Shown here: piece after piece, positions 22,924 to 35,231 of the stretch
Layout: each line of letters opens with the position of its first letter
Position numbering within the stretch: position 1 is the stretch's first letter
Assembly: GCF_016808095.1 (NCBI RefSeq)
Contig: NC_068976.1
Location: 28,318,871-28,382,870 of the forward strand
DNA: 64,000 nucleotides
DNA from: Vigna angularis
Taxonomy: Eukaryota > Streptophyta > Magnoliopsida > Fabales > Fabaceae
Direction of reading: 5' to 3'
Program-made: the position numbers and the translations under genes
Notes under the pieces: generated by a model
What the model was told of the DNA's origin: nothing
Seen by the model: only the letters and a program-made list of their open reading frames with translations
The model's database searches: none

Positions 22924-25900
22924 GTAATTGACTCGGGTGCTTCTGATCACATTTCTGGTAATACCTCATTGTTCTCAACCCTTTTCCTCCAAGAAAAACC
23001 CCATTTCATTACCCTTGCAAATGGCTCTAAAACTTGTTCAAAGGGAGTCGGTCAAGTCTCCCTGTCTCCCTCTCTAACTTTGAAATCTGTTCTTTTTGTC
23101 CCTAACTGTCCATTCAATTTAATTTCCCTAAGTCAGTTAACCAAAATGTTACCTTGTTCAATAACTTTCGATTCAAAATCTTTTGTTATACAGGAGCGTG
23201 GCTCGGGGAGACAAATTGGAGAAGGATATGAAGCTGGAGGTTTATACCATTTTGGATCTCGTCCACGGGTATCTTGTGTTGCAGCTCTTCCCCCTAAAGT
23301 GTTACATGATCGGTTTGGCCATCCTCACTTGTCAAAGTTAAAAAAGATGTGTCCTGAACTTAAAGGTCTTCAGACTTTAGAATGTGAGTCATGTCAACTA
23401 GGAAAACATGTTAGATCTGTCTTTCCTAAAAGGTCTCAATCAATGTGTACTTCTAGTTTCTCTATTATTCATTCTGATGTCTGGGGACCTAGTCGCGTCT
23501 CTTCTTTTGGTTTTAGGTATTTTGTTACTTTTATTGATGAGTATTCTAGATGTACTTGGGTTTATCTAATGAAAGATCGCTCTGAATTGTTACCCATTTT
23601 CACATCTTTTTTGAATGAAATCAAGAACCAATTTGGTCACGTAATTAAAGTCTTAAGAAGTGATAATGCTAAAGAGTATTTCTCATCAACTTTTTCTTCA
23701 CTTCTTAGTTCCCATGGTATTTTGCATCAGTCCACTTGTCCTCATACACCCCAGCAAAATGGTATAGCCGAAAGAAAAAATAGACACTTGGTTGAAACGG
23801 CTCGTACCCTTTTGCTTGGTGCTAATATTCCTGTTCATCATTGGGGGATGTCATCTTAACTGCATGTTTTCTTATTAATAGGATGCCTTCCTCCTCTCTC
23901 AATAATAAAGTCTCTTTCTCCATTCTCTTTCCCAATGATCCTCTCTTTCACACCTCTCCTTGAGTCTTTGGTTGTGTTTGTTTTGTTCACGACATGTCTC
24001 CGGGGCTCGACAAGCTCTCTGCTCGTGCGATCAAATGTGTCTTTTTGGGCTATTCTCGGCTTCAAAAAGGGTACCGGTGTTACTCTCCTGAAACCAAAAA
24101 GTACTACATGTCTGCCAATGTTACCTTCTTTAAACATACACCTTTCTTCTCTCCCTCTGTTCAAGATGTTCATATCCTCCACCAGGTCCTTCCTCTTCCA
24201 GTGGTTGAGTCTAATATCTCCAATGCCTTAGTCAATCCAAGTCATGCCCAAGGTCCTCTCGAACCTTCCTCTCCACATATTGATATCCTTCGACACAGTA
24301 CCCCGGTGAGTAATCCTCTTCCAGAAAATGGTGGATCTCCTCCTTCAGATTCTTCTCCATCACCATCTCCTGTCACGCCTCCTAGTGAAGATGATTCTGG
24401 TTGGCCCATTGCTCTCAGAAAAGGTACTCGTTCCACTCGAAACCCTCATCCCATTTATAATTTTCTTAGTTATCACAGAGTGTCGCTCTCCTTTTATTCC
24501 CTTTTATCCTCAGTATCTCCTGTGGTTATTCCTAAAAATGTGAAAGAAGCACTTGATCATCCTGGATGGGGACAAGCCATGATTGAAGAAATGCAGGCTC
24601 TTGACCACAGTCATACTTGGGAGCTTGTGCCACTTCCCCCGGGCAAAAAGGCTGTTGGTTGTCGATGGGTATATGCAATTAAAGTCGGCCCTAATGGTGA
24701 CATTGATAGGCTCAAAGCCCGACTGGTTGCAAAAGGGTACACTCAGGTTTATGGTCTTGATTATTGTGACACCTTTTCTCTCGTGGCAAAGATGACTACC
24801 ATTCGATTGTTCTTTGCAATGGCAACCATTCGTCATTGGCCACTTCATCAGTTGGATATCAAAAATGCCTTTCTCCATGGTGATCTTGAGGAAGAAGTTT
24901 ATATGGAGCAACCTCCAGGGTTTGTTGCTCAAGGGGAGTCTGGTATGGTTTGTAAATTGAACCGATCTCTATATGGGCTCAAGCAATCACCACGTGCTTG
25001 GTTTGGAAAGTTTAGCTCCATTGTTCAAAACTTTTGACTAAAACGCAGTGAAGCAGATCATTCAGTCTTTTATTATCATTCGTCTCCTGGGAAATGTGTT
25101 TACTTGATAGTATATGTTGATGATATAGTTATTACAGGAAATGATACTGCTGGAATATCTCAATTGAAGGAGTACTTGTGTAGACATTTCCAAACCAAGG
25201 ATCTTGGGAGCCTCAACTACTTCCTAGGCATTGAAGTAGCTCAGTCAAAAGATGGAGTTGTAATCTCCCAAAGGAAGTATGCTCTGGATATTTTGCAAGA
25301 AACATGCATGATTGATTGTAGACCGGTTGATAGCCCTATGGATCCAAATCAAAATTTAACAACAGAAGAAGGTGAATTATTCTCCGACCCGGAGAGATAT
25401 AGGAGGCTAGTTGGAAAACTAATCTATCTCACTATTACAAGGCCGGATCTATCTTTTGCAGTTGGAGTGGTTAGTCAGTTTATGCAAGCTCCATGTGTTG
25501 GCCATTGGAATGCTATCATTCGCATTCTAAGGTATGTGAAAAAGGCTCCCGGGCAAGGGCTGTTATATGAAGAAAAAGGAAGCCTTCAGGTATCAGGATA
25601 TTGTGATGCTGATTGGGCAGGTTCTCCTATTGATAGACGATCTACTACGGGATATTGTGTTTTCCTTGGAGGAAACATTATCTTATGAAAAAGTAAGAAA
25701 CAAAATGTAGTGGCTCGATCAACAGCTGAGGCTGAATATAGGGCAATGGCTTCATTAACATGTGAACTTATATGGGTGAAGCAGTTCCTTCAAGAGCTTA
25801 ACTTCTGTGGCATCCAAAGTATGAAGATGTATTGTGATAACCAAGCTGCTCTTCACATTGCATCAAATCCAGTGTTTCACGAGAGAACCAAACATATAGA

Positions 25901-26069
25901 AATTGATTGTCATTTTGTTCGGGAAAAATTATTGTCAAAAGAAATATGTACTGAGTTTGTTGGATCAAATGACCAACTCGCAGATGTGTTGACTAAGTCG
26001 TTAAGGGAACCTCAGATTGAGTTTATTTGTTCCAAGCTTGGTACATACAATTTGTATGCTCCAGCTTGA
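22924..26069 (+). pseudogene. Copia Pol (protease, integrase, RT, RNase H), damaged
   Basis: The protease motif DSGASDHI lies right after the TGA at 22921. The GAG-pre-integrase region follows, then an integrase core with the DDE residues in HSDVWGP, LRSDNAKEY and NGIAERKNRH. A one-base loss in a G run near 23843-23847 shifts the frame; the remaining Pol runs in the new frame from there to 26069. In it, TGA codons stand at about 23961, at 25035-25037 and at 25686-25688. The RT has DRLKARLVAKGYTQ, LDIKNAFLHGDLEE and YVDDIVITG; the RNase H has YCDADWAGSP and STAEAEYRAMA. Domain order defines Copia rather than Gypsy. All domains are present, so this is a formerly complete element dying by point mutation. 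Confidence 0.92.
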
Positions 26070-26076
26070 GGGGGAG

Positions 26077-26293
26077 TGTTAAAATAATTATTAAGTCTAC
26101 CTATGATTAGTAGAGCAAGGCCTAAAGTAGGTAGTTGTGTGTTGGGTTATCTATAATGATTGTTCCTAGCAGTCTAGGACAATCTCTTCATCTTCCATCT
26201 ATCTATTGTATCAGATTTTTATCTATATAAATAATAGAACTGAGAAGGGTCTTTCAAGCCCTTTAGAACTATTTTTCTCTGTTTTAGATCTCA
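26077..26293 (+). repeat. Copia 3' LTR
   Basis: 217 bp, same length as the 5' LTR with eight differences by my count. It is preceded by the polypurine tract GAGGGGGAG. Confidence 0.93.
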
Positions 26294-26299
26294 AGTAGA

Positions 26300-26985
26300 A
26301 TCAAATATTAAATATGAATAACGCAATCGTAATTCTTAGTAGGTGAGTGTATCTCTAAATCAAATTTGCATCTTATTTACAAATTATGATTTTATAATAA
26401 GAGTTTAGCAGGGGAAGTATCATCATCACAATAAACTTTAATAAGATAGATACGGAAAGATTTTAATATTGTCTTAATAAGTGCGATTATATTTAGTTGG
26501 TAATGTGAGATTTTTAATATAAATAATTAACAAATAATATTTACAAATTAAATGATCAAGAAGAAACTATTAATATTGTAAGACGTACATTTAGATAAAC
26601 TTAATAATTTATGATAAGATTCAATAATTGACATTTATCATATTAGTTTTTATCAAGTTAAAATTGTAATATTTATACTATTCTTTTATCCCATATTTGT
26701 TAATTTATGTGGCTATTTTTGGACAGTTGAATATAATATTTATTGTAAGTAAAATAAATAAAAATAGAAACATACTATGTTATACTTAAAATTTTGTAAA
26801 CGTAATTTTTACATTTATATGATTTTGTATCATTAAGATGATAACTAGGAGACCAAAAAATAATAATGCATGACATGATGGTTTTCAGTTTTTGTGTAGT
26901 TTCTTTTTCTTTTTTAAAAAAAAATCAATAGATGTATTTAAGCTATTAAAACATATCAATGAGTTAAAGAAATGTTTAAAGTTAA
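26300..26985. other. A+T-rich DNA, no gene recognised
   Basis: No open frame or signal above background was seen between the Copia element and the MITE. Confidence 0.6.
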
Positions 26986-26991
26986 ACAAGA

Positions 26992-27211
26992 TGCTAAGAA
27001 GTAGACTTTAAGTGTAACTCAATTCCACAAAATCGGCTTGTAAGGTGAGGTTTGCATTCACTTATATACTATAAATTGACCTTATCTTTAGTCCATGCGG
27101 GACTTCCAATACGTCTCCATCACATGAGGTATATACATCTTTAGACATTAATGGGTGGACTTTAAGCCGATTTTCTAGGGTTGAATTAAGTTTAAAGTTC
27201 ACTTCTTAACA
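26992..27211. mobile_element. Hairpin MITE with about 48-bp terminal inverted repeats
   Basis: The left end TGCTAAGAAGTAGACTTTAA and the reverse complement of the right end TGTTAAGAAGTGAACTTTAA match, continuing through AACTCAA and AAAATCGGCTT. The flanks share CAAGA (26987-26991 and 27212-27216). The core (GGTGAGGTTTGCATTCACTT) is one I recall from dispersed legume repeats. No coding capacity. Confidence 0.8.
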
Positions 27212-27890
27212 CAAGAATTTACCTTTCAAATATTGTATCTATTGAAATATAAAATAATGAAAAAGAAAAAAATAAGAAAAAACATGTAATTAAGAAAAAT
27301 AATAAATAACTAAAAATGATAATATTTATGGTAAAAAAAATACATAAACCTATTTTAACATGTTTTATATCATAAGTTCAATAAATCTAATTATAATTAA
27401 ATTATAATTAAAGCTAAGCATAAAAACCAATTAAGAAGTAAATTTAAAAGTTAAAGTAGGACTTAAATTTTTATTCATCATAATATTGCATTACCAAATG
27501 TAACAAAGGTTATTTTTTCATTAAGCTTCTATTATGCTATGCGAATTTCACATTGACAAAAGTATAAAAGCAAAATGTAAAAACAAAATGTAAATTTTAG
27601 TGCATCTAAGACATCCATGAGATCAAATCATGGAAGCTTGGGGAAGTGCCGTGGATTATGATGATTTAGAAGGATTTGAATATCGTATTTAGACTCTTTG
27701 TTGAAAATGTAGGTGGTATCTGTTTAATTTCACACAAAATGTTTGTTACGACATGGCTAAAGAAGGTAATATTCTTAGGTAATAAAACAAGTAACAGATA
27801 TAACCTCCTAAGTAACATAACAAGTTATGTCCATTGAAAATTGTTTTCTTTGCAAGGTTAGAGCTTCACATTGGAGTCAAAATAGAATGT
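27212..27890. other. A+T-rich DNA, no gene recognised
   Basis: Poly-purine and A-rich runs only; no supported feature. Confidence 0.6.
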
Positions 27891-27904
27891 TTTGGACCTG
27901 GATA

Positions 27905-29060
27905 GGTGATGAGTGCATATTTATGTCTACATTTTAGATTTAATTTCAAAATTTTAGTGGAATAATTATGCTTGAATGATTGATTTGAATAAGATTTGTG
28001 ATGATTAGCTTTATCGGATTTGGAAATTAAAGAGGCTTAAAATGTGATTTTTAGTTGCATAACTTATTTTGGATAGTCTAATGTTTATTGATACAGTTGG
28101 AATTAGAGTTTGAATTGCAATTTTGAAAAAAGAAAGAAAGGGTTAAAGTGTAAATAAAGGAAATTTTCGGGCTTCTCTACAGTTTTGGAAAATTAAGAAG
28201 GGCGTAAATGAAATTTAAGAGACAATTCAGTTGATATTTTAAAGATAATTAATTAAATCTAGAAATATCAACAGAAAAGATCTTCTAAATATTTTTATAA
28301 TTATCTAAATCTTTTAATTATTTGGAAGATATAAGATAAAATATCTTATCAATAAAATATTAAGAGTCGAAGCTCAATCAAGCCCTATATAAAGAGACCT
28401 AGGGGAGGCAAAAATGAGAACTCATTAATTCACTCAGACTCCTCCATTGGAAGCAATCATCCAACACTCCTCTCACTTTTATTTTACCATGTTTTCTACT
28501 CCATTCATGGAGGGCTATGCTTCTAGAACTATTCCACTATAATTTCATTATGGATTCTGAAGATAGGTTGAATTAATGAATTTGAATATTTTGATTATTG
28601 ATTTGAGTTATTCTTCTTCTATGTCTTTCATCTATCAATCATATTAAAAGTAATGATTTTTGCATCAAAAGATGTTTGAATCTATATGCATATTGATCAT
28701 ATGAGTTCAAGGGTTTCTAGGTTTGATTGAGAATTTACTTTGATTGAATTTAGGAACTTTCATATGATTAAACGTGTTCTTGCTACTAATTCAGAATGTA
28801 CTTTGATTGGTGGTAAGAATTTTAACTATAATTAATTGAGAATTTACTTTGATTAATTAGTTTTTAATTTGGTTAAGAGATTTAAGAATAGGTATGACTA
28901 AACACAATTGATTGAGAATGTATTTTGGTTGAATTCATTGTGAATAATCTAGAAAGGTCTTGCATTTGATTGAGAATCTACTTTGGTTAATTGTATGATC
29001 GCCCTCGAGTTAATTAAAAATGTACTTTAATTAATTTGAAACCTGAACAATAATGTGGAT
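27905..29060 (+). repeat. Gypsy-like LTR remnant
   Basis: The region starts near TGAGTGCATATTTATG. It has a TATATAAA box at 28386-28393 followed by a leader-like stretch, then a run of six GATTGAGAATTTACTTTGATT-like units at roughly 60-bp spacing (28724-29030). This layout resembles long LTRs of plant Ty3/Gypsy elements. A partner LTR, primer-binding site and coding region were not found. Confidence 0.4.
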
Positions 29061-29189
29061 AACCAATATCTATCTTGGAGAAACGATAGAAGGAGTTGGG
29101 AGAAGGAGTTAGGGGAAGAAGGAGTTGGGAGAATTTGAATATTGGGGGAAGAAGAGCTTTCGCGAAATGAGGGGAGGGAAAAATCTCAC

Positions 29190-29382
29190 TTTCTTATACA
29201 CCAACCACTTACCGAAGGTCAAGTTCCTTCGGTAATGTCCCATGTCGAGTACTGAAGGCCAAAATCCTCCAATTGTATACTACTCTAGAGACCGCCGGAA
29301 AATCCTTCGTTAAACAAAATTTACCGAAGGCCTAAGGGTCGTCGGTAATAGTCCGCCGGTAATTCATGAATTTCCTGTAGTG
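29190..29382 (-). mobile_element. CACTA-type transposon terminus
   Basis: On the minus strand the end reads CACTACAGGAAATTCATG. It is followed by subterminal CCGGCGGACTATTACCG- and CCTTCGGTAA-type repeats in both orientations (29200-29365), as in En/Spm ends. No matching opposite end or transposase is in view, so it is probably a truncated element. Confidence 0.55.
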
Positions 29383-29822
29383 TTAGTATAACTAGTACAT
29401 GTAGAGAACTAAGACGTAAAGTGAATATTCATGTGTACTTACATAATAATATTATCTCTCAACGAGAGGATTTGAATACAATACAAAGCAGTGTAACCAC
29501 TTACAGGTGTTTCTCTCTTCTCTCTTATAGTAGTAAGGAATTTGACAATGAAGCTCGAGGGTATCTCTTTCTCTTTTTCTCTTCTCTTCTCTTTTCTTCA
29601 ACTAAGATGTATTCTTTTTCTCTAGCTCTTTCTCTTTTTCTCTTCAGGATGGATATTTCGTTGTAAGCTCTTATTTCTTAAGATATTCTCTTAAGCTATC
29701 ATCTTGACTTTCTTCTTGAGAGATCTTCTATTTATAGGCTTCGTGGATATTTGTCTATTAGACTAAGTTTGTAGTATATAGCCTTAATACTTGTGTTTTC
29801 TCTTTCTTCTTTTCATAGTAGC
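29383..29822. other. No gene recognised; CT-rich stretch
   Basis: Contains TCTCTTTTTCTCTTC low-complexity runs. A short open frame at 29421-29666 consists largely of these. Confidence 0.5.
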
Positions 29823-32158
29823 CATTTTGAGTCGGTTCATTTCGACCTTTGAACTAGTTTTATCCTTTAGCTTGGGCTGACCCATTTTTATCTTCAACCT
29901 GGGTTGATTGATTTGACCTTTGCTCCTAGCTTGCTCGTCTAGACCTTCAGCTCGAGTTGACCCTTCCAGACCTTTAGTTCAAAAGAGCTCGTCTCAAATT
30001 TTGGTCGGAAACAAAACTTCTCTACTTTTGGTCTAGGCTCGTTTGTCTTGGCCTTCGGTCCGAGATTGATCGTTTTGACAAGATGAAAATATTATTTTTA
30101 AGAATTAATTGAAATATTGGAGTGGATCCAAACTCACATAAGCCTTATTCTTAACCCGCTTAAATAGGGACTTTGAGGATTTGAGTTTTTTTTTGTGTCT
30201 TTTGAACCGATAACTTCTAACAAAAAGTTTTTTTTTCATAGATGAAGTAAGACTGGTCATGAATCAAGGCGAGAGTTCTACTTACCATTACAATTTATAA
30301 GTATATATTGGAGTTTATATTCGTTGAAAGTTGGAGGTGGAAAGGTAGAGATTGAAGAGAGTGACTAAATGGTAAAGATTCGTTGCAAAATGTTTTAGTA
30401 AAGTATCAACATATTTTTCTAAATGCCACGCTTGGATGCTAAATTAATTTATAATCATTCTATCTTTTAGTCTTTTAATAATATGTACAATGTTCAGGAG
30501 GTGGCTGCTTTGAAACAAGAACTCCATAAAACAAAGACTGCTTTGGACATATTCAATGGAAAGCCAAGTCTAGGGTGTTTGAAACTGTATTAGCTGCACA
30601 TGAGGCAATATAAAGGTCTTAGAAACTAACTAATAATATTGTAGATAAACTTCGTGGGCGAGTTGAATAACTAAACAGACAACTAGAAAAATGTGAAAGC
30701 AATATTCATAAACTAATACGCATATGTTCGTTATTGTAACTTTTCAAATTGACCTCTGGCAATATAGAAAACACTAGACTTGGAGATACCAAAATGATGC
30801 TACTAGAAATGCAAGTCTTAATTTAATCAACTAAAATGTATACTTACATTATTTTGCATTAAATTTTTTTATTATCCTTTTAAAATGTATAACTAAATTT
30901 TATGAAATTTTAGCTATAGATATAAATTTTTAATATGCAATTAATTGATAATTAATATATGCATATACAAAATTCTTATTATTAACCTACAATTAGTATA
31001 TCAGAAAACTAAAAAGCTGAAAATGTGGAATAGAGAAGTCTTTAGTATCATGAAAACTAAAAAGCAGAAACTCATTACCTAGATAGTTGAGTTAGATAAG
31101 AGGAGTGTATAAGAGGGTGATGAGAGTAACATAGACGACAACATGAGACTATAACAAATGAAGTTACTTGGCCAACTAAGATTGGTATGTAACAAAGAAG
31201 AGTCATGCCTAAAGTAGAAAGATAAGGCTAATTGGATAGGGTAGGGAGATACGAATTCCAAATACTTCCACTCTAGGATTAGATGGAAAAGAATAAGGAA
31301 TGAACTTAACGGGTTGGAAAGGAAAGTGGTGTGAGGAACCAAGCAAATTAAAAGAGGTAGTACAAGAATATTTAGAAGAAAAGTTTAAAGCCAAAAAATA
31401 GTATATAGATTAGCATTTGAAATATTGACTATCTTTATCAAAGAAGCAATAAGGTACTGATTGATGACGTGAAGGAGGAGGAAATAAAAGAAGCAATTAA
31501 TTGTGGGAGTGAAAAAGGCTCTGGGCTAGATGGTTTCAACTTCTATTTCATAAAAACCAACTAGGATACCATAAAGGAAGACATAGTCGAAGCAGTACAA
31601 TGTTTTCAAAGGGTTTGGAAAATGCCTAAGGTCTGTAATCCATCTTTCACAACATCGGTACCTAAAAAGGAGAACTCAGTAGTATTGAGTGAATTTAGGT
31701 CAATCTCCTTGGTTTGATGCATGTATAAAATCATACTAAATGTACTTGCAAATAGGCTAAAGAGAGTGTTCCCAAGACTCATAGATCGGTCACAATCAAC
31801 GTTCTTAAAGAATAAAGGAATGTTAGGTAGTATACTTGTTGCCAACGAAGTAGTGGACTAAATAAGAAGGAAAAAGAAGAGGACAATAGGATTATGAAAA
31901 ATCTTATGACTTGGTGAGCTGACAACTTTTGTATTATATGATGGAAATATTAGGATTTGATAATAAATAGATTGGTTGGATAAAAACATGTTTGGAATCA
32001 TCAACCATATCGACATTACACTAAATAGCAGCCTAAGAGAGAAATTCCAACCAAAATGAAGGTTGAGACAAGGGACCTAATTGTGCCATTCCTAATTCTA
32101 TTTGTGGGAGAGGGGTTGGCAGGGATATTGAGGCAAACAACTGTTGAGACTTCGAAAA
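29823..32158. repeat. Large duplicated segment, copy 2
   Basis: It matches 7945-10268 in the same orientation at about 97-98% where I compared it. Here the segment continues without a break into the Gypsy LTR at 32142, while copy 1 stops 17-18 bases into that LTR. Confidence 0.9.
30995..32141 (+). pseudogene. LINE (L1-type) RT remnant, copy 2, 5' part
   Basis: Same broken frames as copy 1, with extra damage: TGG to TAG in the N-W-D stretch near 31562, and CGA to TGA near 31718. It ends at the ACAAC target site (32137-32141) of the Gypsy insertion and resumes at 38394. Confidence 0.8.
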
Positions 32159-33486
32159 GTTTACCGAATCGTACAAGTAATATAAAATGGTAAGACCAAG
32201 TATCGTGTCCCAAGAGACTCTCGGCACTAGACAGTTGTGTGATAACTCGATTAATTAAGACTTAGAAGGAATGAAATCATTGGTTTAGAATGAAAATACA
32301 GAAAATTAAATATGAATGCAGTTTTGATCAATTGAAGAGTAGCACAGCGATGAACGGATGAGGTTTAGGTTATGAGATGAATATGTTGTTGGGGTTAGAT
32401 TTAACCAAGTTTACTCTCATGTATATAAGAATTCTTCTTCTTTCATTAACGTCAACGTCACTCACTAAATTACTTAAAACTCGATCCCTCGGTGAAGAAA
32501 GTCTATCCTTAATTACTAGTTCATACGACGCCTAGCATTCCTAATAATTAATTCTGAAGATCAGGAGCTTAAGACGACCAAGACTCATACCCTCATCCCT
32601 GAGAAATACTGCTCTTGGGAATAATTCTACAAGAACCTGAATTGTAAGGAACCTCCCAGCACTCATGCAATTAATACATCACGCTATGAATGAGTTAAAC
32701 AAAGCGAGCATTAATCATAGAAGAATTACCCTAACAGTTAATGAAAGAATCATAAGTTATTAAGAATCAATTCAAATACATGAGAGTTCACAAGGTTACA
32801 TCATCCCCTAACAATAAATAGAAGTTAGTTCCCCATTGTCATGGAGAAACTAGATGTACAATGGAGAAGAATGAGATAGAAAAACCCTAAAAGTTGAAGA
32901 TGGAAGCTCCCGCATCAAAATCCGCCTTCAAAGAGTGGGAGAGTGTGTTGTTGTGCTCCCTCTGCCAAAGATACAAAACCTAGGGCGTCTGGGTCTTTTA
33001 AATAGAGTGGAATCAAAACAGAAACAAAGCCCAAGCCCATCTCGCTGACGCTCAACGCCCCATTTATGGCGCCCGGGCGTGCTACGATACCAAAATTGAC
33101 GCTCAGCTTCACTCAAAGGGCAAGCAGGTGTGGTTCTTCAGGAAAAGTGGCGCTCGACGCCTCAAAAGGGCGCCCAGGCGATGTGCGGTAGGCTTTGGCG
33201 CTGAGGGCCCCCAAAAGGGCGCTCAGGCGTTGTGCGTTCCTCCTTTCTTATGCTTTTCCAGGTCTTTATGAGTTCCATCTCCTTGACACTTCAGTTCTGC
33301 TTCCCATATTATCTCATTTTCTGCCAAAACAAGGGAATTTAGGCATAAAATCCTTAACTTCAATCTCAACTCTCTTATTCACACAACTTAATAGAAAAAC
33401 GTGATTTCAAGCAAGTTTTTAAGTAGAAAAGGGTGCATTTAGTATCAAAATCACATCACAAATAACGATATTTTCAACCGTTATCA
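32142..33486 (-). repeat. Gypsy LTR (3' LTR in element orientation)
   Basis: Begins TGTTGAGACTTCG and ends AACCGTTATCA. Contains GGGCGC(C/T)CAGGCG-rich repeats near 33050-33235. Small frames such as 33195-33404 are not genes. Confidence 0.9.
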
Positions 33487-34855
33487 CAACCCCAATCTTA
33501 GAATTTTGCTTGTCCTCAAGCAAAACAAAATGTAACTTAGCTTTTCTCAACAATTACTACAATGGCTCAGCATATTTCAAAACTTTTACTTCTAGGACAA
33601 GTAATCACTTTTATCAGCTCATCATGAAGATGTTAGTCAAGATGTATAGATGCCTTAATTCAGTCAAACTCAATGTGATGCTCATGTACTTCAACAGATG
33701 CTAACCTTAAGAATAATCAATCAACCAAGCATAGATGAAATCATGAATTCAAAGAACTACTCCTCGCCAAGGAAAGTGTTTCACTCAAGCACTCAAAAGT
33801 GTATCACTCAAACTTGCAGGTGTATAGTGAGGTGTTGGGGTGTCTCTTTCACTCTGCTATCACAATGTCACACAAATTAACTTTGCCTTTCATTTAACCA
33901 CAATCAATTATACTCACAATCAAGTTTTCATCACTAGGTCTTTTCTCGGCTTGTAGCTTGGCTGGGCTAAGAAGAAGATTGGTTTTTATGGACAACAATA
34001 TCCTTGAGTTAAGAGAGACATCTATGATTTCATCATTCAAACACAACCTCTTTTTCCCAGAACCATCCTTACTTATTCCCAACTTTCCCTTGCATTGAGC
34101 TTTTCTTTTCTGTCTTTTCATTTTTTTTCTTTCTTTTACTTCTGCTTTTCATTTACTCACTCCTTAGCTCAATGCTTTTTCTTTTGATCTCTTTTCTTAA
34201 ATTTCCTAGCAACCCCAAACTTGAACCTTCATCAATGCCTCACAAATGTTCTCAACTTAACTCAAGGCAAAGATTTTCAAACAGGATTTTCAAAACATGC
34301 TTAAGGCTCAAGGTTCAAAGGTTAGAACAAATTGTTCTCTTTTCATTGGGCTGGAATCTTGTGTAGGCTAAAAAGAAGGGATAACAAAAGATGGCCTTGA
34401 TCATATGAAACCTGCAAGCAAGTAGTTCAATCACAAAAAATTTGGGCAAAATCATTCATGCTTTCAAAGTAATAGCAATTATTCACAAAAACTCTGAAGC
34501 TCAAACCTCACACAAGTTACTTTCAAGTTCAAAATTCAAATAAACATCATGCTCAGTATCTCAATCAACTTTTTACCTCAAGCATCTGTTTCATACAAAC
34601 TGTGAGCCATCACCTGTATATAAGCACATCATGCATCACCTTACCATCAATTAATATAATAGAGCATCATAAAGCAATACTTATCACACAACAGATCATA
34701 ATCAAACCATTATAGCATAGTTAATTCAAGCCAAGAACATCAACCTATACTACAATCAAAACAAAGCAATAAAAACAGAAGCAAAATATAGTTCCACAAT
34801 GAAAACAATAAAAATAATAGACATAAAAATAAAAGAAATCTTGTTCTAGAGGCAA
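33487..34855 (-). other. Gypsy interior, non-coding part near the 3' end
   Basis: Starts (minus strand) with a GCTTGAGGACAAGCAAAA-type motif next to the polypurine tract, a motif I associate with this end of many plant Gypsy elements. No coding domain is recognised here. Confidence 0.6.
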
Positions 34856-34860
34856 AATAG

Positions 34861-35085
34861 AATCCATCCGTAGACGCTATCATCTGAATCTTCCAGCATC
34901 CATCAGTAGACACTGACAATACACCCATCAGTAGATGTCTAATCTCATAGCATCCATCAGTAGATGCTTAATCACATAGCATCCATCAGTAGATGCTATT
35001 ATTCGTCATCCTCATCATAACATCATCCATCAGTAAATGTTGTTATCTGAGTCCTCCTAGCATCCATCAGTAGATGTTGTCATCA
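34861..35085. repeat. Minisatellite of hairpin-forming units
   Basis: About seven units around AGCATCCATCAGTAGATGCT, spaced 26-45 bp apart. The best units form a 6-bp stem (AGCATC/GATGCT) with an 8-base loop. Variants change both arms or only one. Confidence 0.85.
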
Positions 35086-35231
35086 CTGCCATTAGAAGCA
35101 GCATATAACCTAAAAAAAACTGAACAAATAAAAATCAAATCCAAACCACACAAATAATCAATAAAAAAGAAAATTCAGAAATTGGGTTGCCTCCTAGTAA
35201 GCGCTTCTTTAACGTCATTAGCTAGACACCA

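Larger units (their letters stand above)
21195..26293 (+). mobile_element. Ty1/Copia LTR retrotransposon, full length but inactivated
   Basis: Two 217-bp LTRs bracket a leader, gag and pol in Copia order (gag, protease, integrase, RT, RNase H). An iMet-type primer-binding site (TGGTATCAGAGC) follows the left LTR and a GAGGGGGAG polypurine tract precedes the right one. The flanks share AGAAT (21190-21194; 26297-26301), with three extra bases (AGT) between the right LTR's CA and that copy. I count eight LTR differences in 217 bp, so the insertion is not very recent. Multiple stops and one frameshift make it non-autonomous now. It lies 380 bp downstream of the ALG13 stop codon, in the same orientation. 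Confidence 0.93.
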
